NCBI RefSeq assembly: GCF_009720625.1
Contig: NZ_CP046266.1
Span: 1,683,501-1,747,500, forward strand
Source of the DNA: Metabacillus sediminilitoris
GTDB taxonomy: Bacteria; Bacillota; Bacilli; Bacillales; Bacillaceae
Direction: 5' to 3'
DNA length: 64,000 nt
The stretch's first letter is position 1; the number at the start of each line of letters is the position of its first letter. Below, in pieces: positions 1 to 9,658 of this stretch. Under the pieces are notes generated by a model, which saw only the letters and a list, made by a program, of their open reading frames with translations, did not search any database and was not told the origin of the DNA. Both the position numbers and the translations under genes were made by a program.

Positions 1-64
1 ACTTTGATACATAAAAATGTTTAATTTTGTGATGGTGCTAAAACAAATAGAAGGGACTGATAGT

Positions 65-871
65 ATGCCCTACGTACAAGTAGCAGATTTAAGTATCTAT
101 TATGAAATAGAAGGTAATGGAGAACCTTTATTCTTGCTGCATGGTATGAGCAATAATTCACAGTCTTGGAGAGAGCAAATACAGATGTTAAAGAATCATT
201 ATACGGTCATTGCTTGGGATGCACCAGGATATGGGAAAAGTTCAAATCCACATATAGAATTTAGAAATTTCAAACAGTTCGCACGTGTACTGAATGGTAT
301 GCTGGAACAGCTGAATTTAGAGAAGATTTACCTTCTTGGGCATTCAATGGGTGCAGCAATTGCAATCGATTTTTGTACCCTTTATCCACATAAGATAAAA
401 AAGCTAATACTAGCTGATCCAACAAGAGGTGCTGCTGCTCTAGACTCTAATGTGAATGAGCAGAAATTAAAAGATCGATTATTTTCGATTGGAAATCTTG
501 ATCCTGAGGAAATAGCGGATAAAAGGATAAAAGCTTTACTATCTCCATATGCGTCAAAAGAAGTGTTTCAAAGAGTAAAAGAAATTATGGTACAAGTAAG
601 ACCAGCGGGATATCGTGCAGTAGCTTATTCACTCTATGATTTGAATCAAATGGATGTATTACCCTCTATAGATGTTCCTGTTCTTGTTATGTGCGGGGAG
701 CTAGATTCTGTAACCCCTGTAAAGGAAGCAGCAGCCATTTACGATCAATTAAAAAACTCACAGCTAGTTATCATCCCAAATGGTGGACACTTATGTTATC
801 AGGAAAATCCTGAAGCATTTAATTCTACCATCATCGAATTTTTACAAACTCATACGAACATCACGATATAA
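65..871 (+). CDS. alpha/beta-fold hydrolase
   Basis: A 268-residue cytoplasmic serine hydrolase; the substrate cannot be told. An HG oxyanion motif (LHGMSNN) lies near residue 27, the nucleophile elbow GHSMGA near residue 93, the acidic residue in CGELDSVTP and the catalytic His in GGHLCYQ near the C-terminus, giving a full triad in the usual order. The reading frame is open from position 17, but I start at the ATG at 65 because GAAGGGA precedes it at a proper distance and the protein MPYVQVADL then begins where relatives begin. Ferredoxin follows after about 30 bases, so the two may be co-transcribed. A lipase, esterase or C-C hydrolase role is equally possible. Confidence 0.85.
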   Translation: MPYVQVADLSIYYEIEGNGEPLFLLHGMSNNSQSWREQIQMLKNHYTVIAWDAPGYGKSSNPHIEFRNFKQFARVLNGMLEQLNLEKIYLLGHSMGAAIAIDFCTLYPHKIKKLILADPTRGAAALDSNVNEQKLKDRLFSIGNLDPEEIADKRIKALLSPYASKEVFQRVKEIMVQVRPAGYRAVAYSLYDLNQMDVLPSIDVPVLVMCGELDSVTPVKEAAAIYDQLKNSQLVIIPNGGHLCYQENPEAFNSTIIEFLQTHTNITI

Positions 872-896
872 GTAAGGTAAAGAGAGGAGAACGTGA

Positions 897-1142
<246 letters not shown>

Positions 1143-1210
1143 ATTTAAATAGATGAAACAGATAATTCTAAATTAATAGAATGTTAGTGAATAGATAGAG
1201 GTGACGATAA

Positions 1211-2203
1211 ATGGCAGAAGAAAACAACGTTTTTGACATTACAATTATTGGCGGAGGTCCAGTAGGTCTCTTTACAGCTTTTTATGGCGGCATGAGAAAT
1301 GCGAAGGTAAAAATCATTGAAAGTCTTCCCCAATTAGGTGGGCAACTTTCAGCGCTTTATCCTGAAAAATTCATTTATGATATAGCTGGATTTCCAAAGA
1401 TAAGAGCCCAACAATTAATCGAGAACTTGAAAGAGCAAATGCAAGTCTTTCAACCAACTATTTGTCTTGAGGAAGCTGTTGAACACATTGAAAAGCAAGC
1501 TGATGGATACTTTAAAATTACAACAAATCTAGCTATACATTTCTCAAAATCTATGATTATTACCGCAGGAAATGGCGCTTTTCAACCACGTAAACTGGAA
1601 CTAGAAGATGCTGTGCAGTATGAAGGGAAGAATTTACACTATTTTGTTGACAATATGAACAAATTTAAAGGCAGAAAAGTAGCCATCCTTGGTGGCGGAG
1701 ATTCTGCCGTTGATTGGGCTCTTATGTTAGAACCAATCGCTGAAAAAGTTACACTCATTCATCGAAGAGATAAATTTCGGGCCCATGAGCATAGTGTAGA
1801 ACTATTAATGAATTCAACGATTGAAGTAAAAACACCTTACATACCTTCAGAATTAATAGGAAGCGAAAACATTCATCAAATTATTTTGGAACATACGAAG
1901 TCTCAAGAAAAAGAAGGTATCGACATAGATGACCTAATTGTTAATTATGGCTTCGTATCATCTCTTGGTCCGATAAAAGAATGGGGACTTTCTATTGTGA
2001 AAAATAGCATTATCGTCAATTCTAAGCAAGAAACAAATATACCAGGCATTTATGCAGCAGGTGATATCTGCACATATGATGGCAAAGTTAAACTCATTGC
2101 ATCGGGGTTTGGTGAAGGTCCAACTGCAGTTAATAATGCCAAAGCTTATATTGATCCTTCGGCGAAAGTACAGCCAATGCATAGTACCTCTTTATTTAAT
2201 TAA
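1211..2203 (+). CDS. ferredoxin--NADP(+) reductase, YumC/thioredoxin-reductase-like type
   Basis: A 330-residue FAD- and NADPH-binding flavoprotein. An FAD-binding [14 protein letters not shown] motif lies near residue 14, an NADPH-binding [12 protein letters not shown] motif near residue 156, and the C-terminal FAD motif [10 protein letters not shown] near residue 281. It lacks the CxxC redox centre of thioredoxin reductase, which places it in the ferredoxin/flavodoxin-NADP reductase (FNR2, YumC) group. GAGGTGA precedes the ATG. It probably reduces the ferredoxin encoded just upstream with NADPH. No terminator is visible between the two genes. Confidence 0.9.
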   Translation: MAEENNVFDITIIGGGPVGLFTAFYGGMRNAKVKIIESLPQLGGQLSALYPEKFIYDIAGFPKIRAQQLIENLKEQMQVFQPTICLEEAVEHIEKQADGYFKITTNLAIHFSKSMIITAGNGAFQPRKLELEDAVQYEGKNLHYFVDNMNKFKGRKVAILGGGDSAVDWALMLEPIAEKVTLIHRRDKFRAHEHSVELLMNSTIEVKTPYIPSELIGSENIHQIILEHTKSQEKEGIDIDDLIVNYGFVSSLGPIKEWGLSIVKNSIIVNSKQETNIPGIYAAGDICTYDGKVKLIASGFGEGPTAVNNAKAYIDPSAKVQPMHSTSLFN

Positions 2204-2479
2204 TTAAGGTGTGATCATGCCTTCCATAATATATGTCAAGTAGGCTGATGTCCAATTTGTGCAATACAATGAAGTTTTTCATTAAATTTATTAATTGTAT
2301 GTAAATATTTTGTTAATCTACATGTTTAATAGAAGGAATTTTATATGATTGTAAGAATTCATTAGAATAGCAAATAAATAGATAACCCCAATATGTTATG
2401 CTGCCTATCAGTTAAGGAGAAAGAAAAGCCCACTTATGAAAAAAGTCTCGATTTACGTTAAATATGCAGGAGGTACAAC

Positions 2480-3403
2480 ATGATAACCAAAGCATCAGTT
2501 CGAAAACCATTACTGATGAAAATGTGGGAGCAATACCCAAAAACGTGGAAATTTCTAATTGATTTAGGGATTTTACTAAAATATAAGACATTAAATATTA
2601 GTAAATTACCAAACAAAATCGTGCTGCCTTCTTCAATGGTTTTATTTGTAAATTCAGAGGAAAACCGTGGCAGAGCACTGCTAATCAGCAATGGAATGAC
2701 ACAAAAGCGGCTGACGAATTTTTGGGGAAAAGCAGTAAGTGACATCAAACCAGATTTAATAATTGACGTAGGGGTTAATTATGGAGAATGTATCTTTTCG
2801 ACCACATATCCTGAACATACAAAGGTTTATGGAATTGAAGCCAATCGTCATCTGTTAAAATTTATCTACAAATCTCGTGACGTCCATCCAAATAAATCAC
2901 AAATAGAAATTATTAATGCCATCGCCTCAGATAAAGATGATGAAGAAATACCTTTTTTTATCGATAAGCATTGGTCAGGGACATCTTCAGCTTCATATAT
3001 GCCCGCACATAAAATGATCGAAAAGGAATCTGTTAAAGCGATCACGATTAATTCTTTAGTTAAGAAGGATGATCCATACGGTACTGTTCTTTTTAAGGTA
3101 GATGTAGAAGGGTATGAAGCTTTTGTTTTAAAAGGGATGATCGATATATTTAATCATAGTGACATGACGATTGGATTTATCGAATTTAATAGTGAATATA
3201 TTGAAAAACTAGGCACAAGTGTAGATGAATTTTTGGCATTTTTACATACGTATTTTACGATTTATCTTTATTTGGAAAATGATACAATCATAAATGCAAG
3301 TCAATTTAACTACGAGGATCTGCAAAACTTGTTTGGCTCTGCCTATATTCATACCGATTTTATTTTAACGACAGATGATAGAGTGATAGATAACCTGATT
3401 TAA
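2480..3403 (+). CDS. FkbM-family SAM-dependent methyltransferase
   Basis: A 307-residue protein. The segment DVGVNYGECIFS (about residues 97-108) is a SAM-binding motif I with the acidic motif II in VYGIEANRHLL, and VLFKVDVEGYEAFVLKG (about 203-219) is the hallmark DVEGYE block of the FkbM methyltransferase family. Members O-methylate sugars or other small molecules; the acceptor here is unknown. There are no neighbours for polysaccharide synthesis, so the gene stands alone. GGAGGT precedes the ATG and a hairpin terminator follows directly. Confidence 0.8.
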   Translation: MITKASVRKPLLMKMWEQYPKTWKFLIDLGILLKYKTLNISKLPNKIVLPSSMVLFVNSEENRGRALLISNGMTQKRLTNFWGKAVSDIKPDLIIDVGVNYGECIFSTTYPEHTKVYGIEANRHLLKFIYKSRDVHPNKSQIEIINAIASDKDDEEIPFFIDKHWSGTSSASYMPAHKMIEKESVKAITINSLVKKDDPYGTVLFKVDVEGYEAFVLKGMIDIFNHSDMTIGFIEFNSEYIEKLGTSVDEFLAFLHTYFTIYLYLENDTIINASQFNYEDLQNLFGSAYIHTDFILTTDDRVIDNLI

Positions 3404-3414
3404 TTTAGCCCTGG

Positions 3415-3456
3415 AAGAGAGAAACACTCCTAAATATAAGGAGAGTCTCTCTTTTT
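3415..3456 (+). terminator. Rho-independent terminator after the FkbM gene
   Basis: AGAGAGA..ACTCCT pairs with AGGAGAGTCTCTCT around a short AT loop and is followed by a T-run. It ends the methyltransferase unit. Confidence 0.8.
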
Positions 3457-3673
3457 ATTTACGAAGAAAGGTATCATTATAAAAATATTGAAAATAAATG
3501 AAAAATTTTGTATATTTAGGATAGCTAGGGAAGAAATTGTCATTTATTAAAGATTTTTGGAAAGCGCTTTCTATTTTAGATTTATTCATTTCATAGACTA
3601 TTTCCGAGAATGAAAGATTTGTTCATTATTAGATTTTTAGAATTGGAAAAATTGTAAAGGAACAAAGGGAAGC

Positions 3674-4099
3674 ATGTACAGAATTGTTATTACAAATGAA
3701 AATGATGTGTATATGGCTAGCACAGTTGGGAAAAGAGTTGCAGAGGAATATGGTTTAACGAAAAGCCAGCAAACAAAGCTAGTCGTATCAATTATGGAGT
3801 TAACTCGGAATATTGTTTACTATGCAGGAACTGGGGAGGTTTTTATCACTCCACTAAGTGGTTATGGAATTGAAGTAACAGCAATTGATAAAGGCCCCGG
3901 TATTTCAGAAATTGATAAGGTGATGAATAATGAAATTAAATCCAAAAAAGGGCTTGGTTTAGGACTATCAGGCGTAAAACGGATGATGGATGAATTTCAT
4001 ATTTCAAGCACAAAAAATGCCGGAACTAAGGTTAGAGTTGTCAAGTGTTTTGATGAAAGGCAGGTTAGGCATAATGATAAATTCAATAGCCGAACATAG
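3674..4099 (+). CDS. RsbT-like serine/threonine (anti-sigma type) kinase
   Basis: A 141-residue GHKL-fold ATP-binding protein. The N-box region (SIMELTRNIVYYAGTGEV, about residues 40-57), the G1 box (AIDKGPGISEI, about 75) and the G2 box (GKKGLGLGLSGVKRMMDEF, about 97) follow the RsbT pattern, in which the kinase phosphorylates STAS proteins of the RsbR/RsbS type in stressosome-like modules. The next ORF overlaps its end by 26 bases and ends in an RsbR-like domain, which supports the assignment. No RsbS is encoded here. Confidence 0.8.
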   Translation: MYRIVITNENDVYMASTVGKRVAEEYGLTKSQQTKLVVSIMELTRNIVYYAGTGEVFITPLSGYGIEVTAIDKGPGISEIDKVMNNEIKSKKGLGLGLSGVKRMMDEFHISSTKNAGTKVRVVKCFDERQVRHNDKFNSRT

Positions 4100-5936
4100 A
4101 GTGAATTATGGAGTCATTGAACTTGCCCCAGATGGAAATATACAACATGTGACCAAAGAAGTAGAAGAATTGTTACTTGATCGTAGAAACGAGCATTCAA
4201 AGAACCTTTTTCAATGTATAACAAATAAGGAATTAAAGTCCAATCTTCATGATTGCTTTATGGGTAGGTCAAATCAATTTATTTTAACGATTGATGCACA
4301 GCAATACTTTTTTTTATTTCATAAAACGTTTCATGAACAAAAGCTTGAAAAGATTTATATATATATGTTCCACGTTAATCAATTGCAAAACCTGTCAGAA
4401 CCAAATAACTGGAATCATAGTCTATTATCATCTATTGGAGAAATGGCCGCAGGTATTGCACATGAAGTACGCAATCCTTTAACAGCTGTAAAAGGTTTTC
4501 TGCAATTATTGGATAAAACGTATAACACGGAATATATAAATATCGCACAAAGTGAATTAGAACGTGCCATCATCACATTAAATGATTTAATGAGTGTGTC
4601 AAAACCGGAGTTTGGTGTTGAACAAGCCGTCCCATTAAATTTATGTACGGAATTAGAATCCACAATCCTATTATTTCAAAACCAGCTTTATCATATAAAA
4701 GTGGTTAAAAACTTTGAAAATAAAAATGCCAACATTATTGGCAAAAAAGATCAAATAAAAAAGGCGTTTTTTAATTTAATCAAAAATGCCATTGAAGCAA
4801 TGCCTGATGGCGGGACATTGGTTGTGAATGAATATGAGGATATTCAAAACATACATATTACCATTTCAGATACTGGGGTTGGGATACCAAAGGACAAGCT
4901 CAGACTTTTAGGAACACCGTTTTTTACATTAAAACAAGATGGAAAAGGAATGGGGCTTGCTCAAGTTTTTAATGCTGTTCAAAATAATCATGCCAAAATC
5001 CATGTAAATAGCAAGGAGGGTCAAGGAACGACCTTTCATCTTTCCTTTTTAAAGAATCAAAAAAAACATGTTCAATATAAAGGAGGAAACACGATGTCAT
5101 CTGTCATTGATATGGAAAGCAGTTTATCCGAATTTTTGAATCAAAATCTAAAGGTTTATACGAAAGAATGGCTTCAATATATTAAAAAGAATAAAGGCTA
5201 TATTGCCAAATTCTTAGATGGCAGCGGTGATTTGGAAACCTATGAAACTGAAGGGAATCCACTTTTTAAAATTGTCGCAGATCATATCTTCCATTTAAAA
5301 ACAGATGAAGTGATGGAAATAGCGAAAGAAATGGGAATCCACCGAGCAAAAACAGATTTTCCTATACATATGGCATGGGAGATTTTTCAATCTAGTCGTG
5401 GAGTTATTTGGAGTGCGATCAAAGCATTTTATTCAGAAACCAACTCTACACTTGATATGGAAGAGTTTTTTGAGCTGGAGCGAAGAGTGAATGACATTAT
5501 TGATATGTTTATTGATTCGTATACTGCTTACTATGTAAATTACAAGGATGAAATGCTTAATAGCCATCGTCAAACATTGGATGAATTATCTGTGCCAATT
5601 ATTCCACTTACTGAAAAAGTATGCATCCTGCCAATTGTCGGAAATGTCGATACATATCGTGCAAAGAAAATTCGTGAAAAAACACTTGTAAAAGTAAAAG
5701 AATTAAAAGCCCAACAATTAATTATTGATATTTCCGCTGTTCCATATGTCGATACGGCAGTCGTAAACCACTTATTTAAAATTGTTAAAGGAATTAAACT
5801 TTTAGGCTGTTCAACTATTCTAACTGGAATCAGTGCGGAAATTGCAGATACAATGATTGAACTCGGTATTGAAATTGGTGATGAATTAAAAACACGATCT
5901 GATTTACAGCAAGCATTACAGGAGATTATGTCATGA
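4074..5936 (+). CDS. histidine kinase fused in frame to an RsbR-like STAS protein (or two overlapping genes)
   Basis: Read from the ATG at 4074, which overlaps the rsbT-like gene, this gives 620 residues. Residues 1-110 are a PAS-like sensor region. The H-box GEMAAGIAHEVRNPLTAV has the phospho-acceptor at about His130. An N-box (NLIKNAIEAMPDG), G1 (DTGVGIP) and G2 (GKGMGLA) complete a cytoplasmic NtrB/KinB-class kinase ending near residue 335. After a short linker the remaining 280 residues are an RsbR-type co-antagonist: a helical globin-like N-domain, then a STAS domain containing DISAVPYVDTAVVNHL. A consensus ribosome binding site and ATG sit exactly at the join, so a separate 280-residue RsbR can also be made. 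One more A in the A8 run at 5059-5066 would create a stop (TAA at the binding site), so the fusion may be a homopolymer artefact or a slippage product. Confidence 0.7.
   Translation: MINSIAEHRVNYGVIELAPDGNIQHVTKEVEELLLDRRNEHSKNLFQCITNKELKSNLHDCFMGRSNQFILTIDAQQYFFLFHKTFHEQKLEKIYIYMFHVNQLQNLSEPNNWNHSLLSSIGEMAAGIAHEVRNPLTAVKGFLQLLDKTYNTEYINIAQSELERAIITLNDLMSVSKPEFGVEQAVPLNLCTELESTILLFQNQLYHIKVVKNFENKNANIIGKKDQIKKAFFNLIKNAIEAMPDGGTLVVNEYEDIQNIHITISDTGVGIPKDKLRLLGTPFFTLKQDGKGMGLAQVFNAVQNNHAKIHVNSKEGQGTTFHLSFLKNQKKHVQYKGGNTMSSVIDMESSLSEFLNQNLKVYTKEWLQYIKKNKGYIAKFLDGSGDLETYETEGNPLFKIVADHIFHLKTDEVMEIAKEMGIHRAKTDFPIHMAWEIFQSSRGVIWSAIKAFYSETNSTLDMEEFFELERRVNDIIDMFIDSYTAYYVNYKDEMLNSHRQTLDELSVPIIPLTEKVCILPIVGNVDTYRAKKIREKTLVKVKELKAQQLIIDISAVPYVDTAVVNHLFKIVKGIKLLGCSTILTGISAEIADTMIELGIEIGDELKTRSDLQQALQEIMS
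5081..5096 (+). promoter_or_regulatory. internal ribosome binding site and ATG for a separate RsbR-like protein
   Basis: AAAGGAGGAAACACGATG lies inside the long ORF. It is a textbook binding site, AGGAGG with 7-base spacing to the ATG at 5094, and would start a 280-residue RsbR-like protein. Its presence indicates that two genes existed, or still exist, here. Confidence 0.8.
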
Positions 5937-5963
5937 TATACATCATGAATTCACCGGCAAAAT

Positions 5964-6005
5964 AATAGAACAAGATCTTATAAAGGTCTTGTTCTATTCT
6001 TATTT
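5964..6005 (+). terminator. Rho-independent terminator after the rsbT/kinase/rsbR module
   Basis: A perfect 12-bp stem, AATAGAACAAGA with TCTTGTTCTATT, around an 11-base loop, followed by a T-rich stretch. Confidence 0.85.
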
Positions 6006-6134
6006 ATACAAATGAATAATGGAAAGGCAGAGATCCATTCTCATTCATTTGATTGCCAATTATAAACAATCGAGTCTTCACACTACATTCTATAGTATAA
6101 TGGGTGATAGCAATTTCTGAAAGTAGGAGTTAAA

Positions 6135-7337
6135 TTGATAAACAAAGATGTACCTGTCCTTTGGACGAAATCTTTTCTTTTATTTATTATTGGCAACTTT
6201 TTTTTATTTATGAGTTTTATGATGTTATTACCTACCATGCCGCCACAAGCAAAAGCATTAGGGGCAACTGATTTTCAGGTTGGACTTGTCACAACATTAT
6301 TTGCATTCTCGGCAATCATTGCTCGGCCGTTTATTGGATTTCTGTTGGAATCAAGCAGCCGCAAATGGCTTGTCGTAGTCGGAGCCATTGCTTTATTTCT
6401 TTTAACGATTACATATACCTTTTCATCGATGATCATCTTATTCCTTGTGATTCGCTTTGTTCATGGGATTGTATGGGGATGTGCGACAACTGTAAATGGA
6501 ACGGTAGCTGTTGAGCTAGTTCCATCCAAACGTATTGGTGAAGGAATCGGTTATTTTGGATTATCTGCTACAATTGGAATGATTATTGCTCCTAGTCTAG
6601 GAATCTTAATCTATCAAAACTTTGGATTTCACGCAATGATTGCTGGATCAGTGATCATTGGTTTGCTTGGAATCGTGACTTTAGCAAGTGGGAAATATCA
6701 TACACCAACATCTGTTCAAGCTAAAACGTTAAATTTTAAGGAATTTTCTTTTATTAACTCATTGTTCACAAGAGATAGCTGGTATCCAGCACTAGTAACG
6801 ATATTAACCACGTTTGGCTACGGCGCGATTGTCACCTTTATCGTGATTTTTGGCGAAGAACGAGGAATTGATCAAATCTTTTTATATTACTTTTGCAATG
6901 CCATCATGGCTACTGCTGTACGCCCGATTTCAGGGAAGTGGTTTGATAGGAAAGGTCCTTGGACTCTGATCATGATATGTTCAGTCTTAACAATCGCAGG
7001 CTTATGGGTTCTATCCTATACGTATTCTGTTGGAATGCTTATTCTGGCTGGTGCCATATTTGGTGCTGGATATGGATCGCTTCTGCCAGCATTGCAAGCA
7101 TGGGTCTTATCAAAGACAGCTTCAGAAAAACGTGGAACGGCTAATGGGATGTTTTATTCAGCAATTGATTTTGGGCTTGGATTAAGTGCCATTCTTTTAG
7201 GGGTTGTTTCAGCATTTGTTGATTTAGGAACTGTTTTTCAACTATCAAGCATCTGTTTTGTGATTGTCATTTTCATGACGCTTTATGATTTTCGTAAGCA
7301 AAAAAGTCAAGAGAAGAAAAAAACAATCGCTGTTTAG
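6135..7337 (+). CDS. MFS transporter, 12 TM, drug or metabolite efflux type
   Basis: A 400-residue major facilitator protein with about twelve hydrophobic segments and a basic C-terminus. Cytoplasmic loop 2-3 reads RPFIGFLLESSSRKW, a variant of the MFS motif between TM2 and TM3, and loop 8-9 carries RPISGKWFDRKGPW. Translation starts at a TTG at 6135, with GTAGGAGT ideally placed before it. The N-terminal segment resembles the YfkF/YwoG group of bacillar MFS proteins. It is monocistronic between two terminators, and the substrate is not predictable. Confidence 0.85.
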   Translation: MINKDVPVLWTKSFLLFIIGNFFLFMSFMMLLPTMPPQAKALGATDFQVGLVTTLFAFSAIIARPFIGFLLESSSRKWLVVVGAIALFLLTITYTFSSMIILFLVIRFVHGIVWGCATTVNGTVAVELVPSKRIGEGIGYFGLSATIGMIIAPSLGILIYQNFGFHAMIAGSVIIGLLGIVTLASGKYHTPTSVQAKTLNFKEFSFINSLFTRDSWYPALVTILTTFGYGAIVTFIVIFGEERGIDQIFLYYFCNAIMATAVRPISGKWFDRKGPWTLIMICSVLTIAGLWVLSYTYSVGMLILAGAIFGAGYGSLLPALQAWVLSKTASEKRGTANGMFYSAIDFGLGLSAILLGVVSAFVDLGTVFQLSSICFVIVIFMTLYDFRKQKSQEKKKTIAV

Positions 7338-7352
7338 TGGAAGACTAAGTTG

Positions 7353-7394
7353 AAGGTTTCTCTGTGTTCATTGAACATATGAGAAGCCTTTTTT
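7353..7394 (+). terminator. Rho-independent terminator after the MFS gene
   Basis: AAGGTTTCTC pairs with GAGAAGCCTT across an 18-base loop and is followed by six T residues. Confidence 0.75.
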
Positions 7395-7435
7395 GCTATT
7401 CTTTTAAAGCTTTAAAACGAAGCTATTTAAGCTTG

Positions 7436-7553
7436 ATTGGAGCAGATTGCGATACTCTAGCGGGAGTAGGGAACTGGTGAGTCTCATGCAGGCGTTTAAG
7501 CCGAGGAGGCACACCGCCCGCGCCGCGAAAAGCGAGCATCCTCTCGCTGCAAT
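7436..7553. repeat. degenerate GC-rich Bacillus interspersed repeat
   Basis: The region contains the blocks AGCGGGAGTAGGG, GCCGAGGAGGCACACCGCCC and GCGAAAAGCGAGCATCCT between GATTGGAGCAG at one end and CTGCAATCAACC at the other. This block order is the one seen in a non-coding repeat scattered through many Bacillus genomes, usually reading GCGAGACTCCTGCGGGA ... CCGAGGAGGCTCACCG. It is clearly GC-richer than its surroundings and is the main content of the 362-base gap between the MFS gene and the next gene. A second, shorter relic is at 54939-54999. The minus-strand open frame here is not a gene. Confidence 0.6.
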
Positions 7554-7699
7554 CAACCACATCGCACAACTTGGTAAATAGCAACAAAGTTTGCGAAAAC
7601 TGCTTATGAAAAAAATCACAAAAAAAAGAAAAATGACGCTACTCAATAAGTGCTAAATTCCTATATACCCTATGAAGGATTTTAGGGAGGTTATCACTT

Positions 7700-8470
7700 A
7701 TGAAAAAAGCCATTACAAAAATCGCTTGCACAGATACATATAAAGCACTAAGTACATTTTCCACGATTGAAGAATTAAATCAATCTATCTATCATCACAT
7801 CACACGTCATAGCGGCACCCTCACAGAAACAATGATCACCGTCTTAAAATTACTAGGAAGATACAGTGTCAAATATTTAGGTGTCTCTTATTTAGCGAAA
7901 AATAAAATTGGTGAACTGGTTGGGAAAAATAGACGGACCATTATTCGTGTTTGCCATGAACTTGAACAACTTGGAATCATTAAACAATATCCTATGAAAC
8001 GAAACAGTGATCAGCAGCAAACCTCAAATGCAATTGTGATTCAGCCCTATGTGGAAGAGGCTGAAAATGAACATGTCACACAAGCCATGACGGAACATGT
8101 CACACCAAAAAACAATTCATCTTCTTTAAACAATCTAAAAAATAATAATACGTATGATGGACCCATTTTGTTTCCATATGAGTCATTTCGAGCGATGTGT
8201 CATAGCTTTACAAAAGAGAAAAAAACCATTAATCGCCTTTATGGTATCTATTTAAGCCAGATCAAACATATCAAACGATACTATGATGAAAAAGAGCTGC
8301 TCAACCTCGGAATCCTGGCGATAAAAATAACCTTTCAAGCAACAAAAAGGAAAAAGCTTCGTAATCTTTTTGGCTATTATAACGGTGTATTGGATCAATT
8401 GTATACAAAGCTGTATTTTGAGGATATGAAGTCTAATTATTGGTGTACCGAGGGAGAAGCTGCAGTTTAA
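7700..8470 (+). CDS. winged helix-turn-helix protein, replication-initiator-like
   Basis: A 256-residue protein of unknown role. Residues about 65-100 (SYLAKNKIGELVGKNRRTII) form a winged HTH resembling the helix-turn-helix family of plasmid-type and DnaD-like proteins. A low-complexity Asn/Ser linker (about 135-152) follows, then a basic helical C-terminal domain. A good GGGAGG site precedes the ATG. Related proteins occur as single genes on bacillar chromosomes as well as next to plasmid origins, but no partition gene or origin iterons are visible here. I do not recognise a specific function. Confidence 0.55.
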   Translation: MKKAITKIACTDTYKALSTFSTIEELNQSIYHHITRHSGTLTETMITVLKLLGRYSVKYLGVSYLAKNKIGELVGKNRRTIIRVCHELEQLGIIKQYPMKRNSDQQQTSNAIVIQPYVEEAENEHVTQAMTEHVTPKNNSSSLNNLKNNNTYDGPILFPYESFRAMCHSFTKEKKTINRLYGIYLSQIKHIKRYYDEKELLNLGILAIKITFQATKRKKLRNLFGYYNGVLDQLYTKLYFEDMKSNYWCTEGEAAV

Positions 8471-8637
8471 GCTAGTGCTGAAAGGAATGATAACAAGTAT
8501 TCATCATCTTTTAGTCGTGCTTTTTGCTATAATGAGATTATACATATCTGCATGAATGAGAGTGAATCCGGAATATAATAAAAACCAACTCTTAAAATTA
8601 TTTATCATATGTTTTATGAGCAGATGGAGGAAATAGA

Positions 8638-9621
8638 ATGAAACCGAAAATTAGTGATGTGGCGAAACGTGCTGGTGTTTCACCAACAACCGTTTCACGC
8701 GTATTAAACAATCGCGGCTATATAAGTGAGGAAACTAGAGAAAATGTCCATAGAGCAATGAATGAACTTAATTATTTTCCAAACGATGTTGCTCGTTCGT
8801 TATTTAATAAACGATCCAATCTAATCGGAATTATTTTACCTACTACGAGTAATCCCTTTTTTGGAGAACTAACCTTTCATATTGAAAACATATGTGCTTC
8901 ACTAGGGTATAAGGTATTACTTTGCAATAGTTTAAATCGCATAGATAAAGAAGAAAAGTATCTCGAAATGCTTATGCGAAACCAAGTTGATGGGATTATT
9001 GTTGGTACACATAACCGCGGTATTATCAATTATCATAAGCAGAACCTTGCTGTTGTTGCGATTGACCGCCATTTATCAGAAACAATTCCTGTTGTTAGCT
9101 CTGATAATTATGAGGGAGGAAAAATGGCTGCAGAGCTGTTAATTTCCAAAGGATGCCAGTCGATTATTCATATTAATGGACAAAAAGAACTGGAAACACC
9201 AGCAATGTTAAGAAGGAAAGCGTATGAGGATGTCATGATGAAGAATGGGAGAACCCCGATTACATTCGAAATACCAGAAGTTTTTGATAAGCAAAGTCAG
9301 CAGCAAGTCATTAGTCAAATATTTAATGAATGTCCGGATATTGATGGCTTATTTGCAAGTAATGATTTATTTGCAGCTTCATTTATAACAGAGGCAAAAA
9401 AGCGCGGTTTATCAGTTCCAGGACAGGTGAAGGTCGTCGGATATGACGGTACAGAAACAAGTCAAATCTTACTTCCGGAATTGACAACCATTCAGCAGCC
9501 GATTGCATCGATTGCCAAAACAGCCGTAGAGATATTAATAAAAGAAATCGAGGGAGATTTTAGTGATATCCCGCTCCAAACCAGACTCCCAGTAAAGTTA
9601 TTAGAAGGATCTACCGTGTAA
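8638..9621 (+). CDS. LacI-family transcriptional regulator of the sucrose operon
   Basis: A 327-residue regulator. The N-terminal HTH and hinge (ISDVAKRAGVSPTTVSRVLN, residues 4-23) are classical LacI/GalR, and the rest is a periplasmic-binding-protein-like effector domain. GGAGG precedes the ATG and a terminator follows. The gene lies directly upstream of a permease/invertase/fructokinase operon whose promoter carries LacI-type palindromes, so it most likely represses that operon until sucrose or a related fructoside is present. By role it corresponds to CscR, though the family was not verified by alignment. Confidence 0.85.
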   Translation: MKPKISDVAKRAGVSPTTVSRVLNNRGYISEETRENVHRAMNELNYFPNDVARSLFNKRSNLIGIILPTTSNPFFGELTFHIENICASLGYKVLLCNSLNRIDKEEKYLEMLMRNQVDGIIVGTHNRGIINYHKQNLAVVAIDRHLSETIPVVSSDNYEGGKMAAELLISKGCQSIIHINGQKELETPAMLRRKAYEDVMMKNGRTPITFEIPEVFDKQSQQQVISQIFNECPDIDGLFASNDLFAASFITEAKKRGLSVPGQVKVVGYDGTETSQILLPELTTIQQPIASIAKTAVEILIKEIEGDFSDIPLQTRLPVKLLEGSTV

Positions 9622-9623
9622 AA

Positions 9624-9649
9624 ACATTGCCGCAGGCAGTGTTTTTTTT
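9624..9649 (+). terminator. Rho-independent terminator of the LacI gene
   Basis: ACATTGCC, loop GCA, GGCAGTGT (one G:T pair), then seven T residues. Confidence 0.8.
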
Positions 9650-9658
9650 AAAAGTTTA

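Noticed and set aside
7404..7646. 80-residue minus-strand ORF
   Set aside because: It lies over the GC-rich interspersed repeat and has no binding site or recognisable domain.
7700..8470. plasmid replication origin
   Set aside because: The protein resembles replication-associated HTH proteins, but no iterons, partition genes or single-strand origin are visible and the neighbours are chromosomal.
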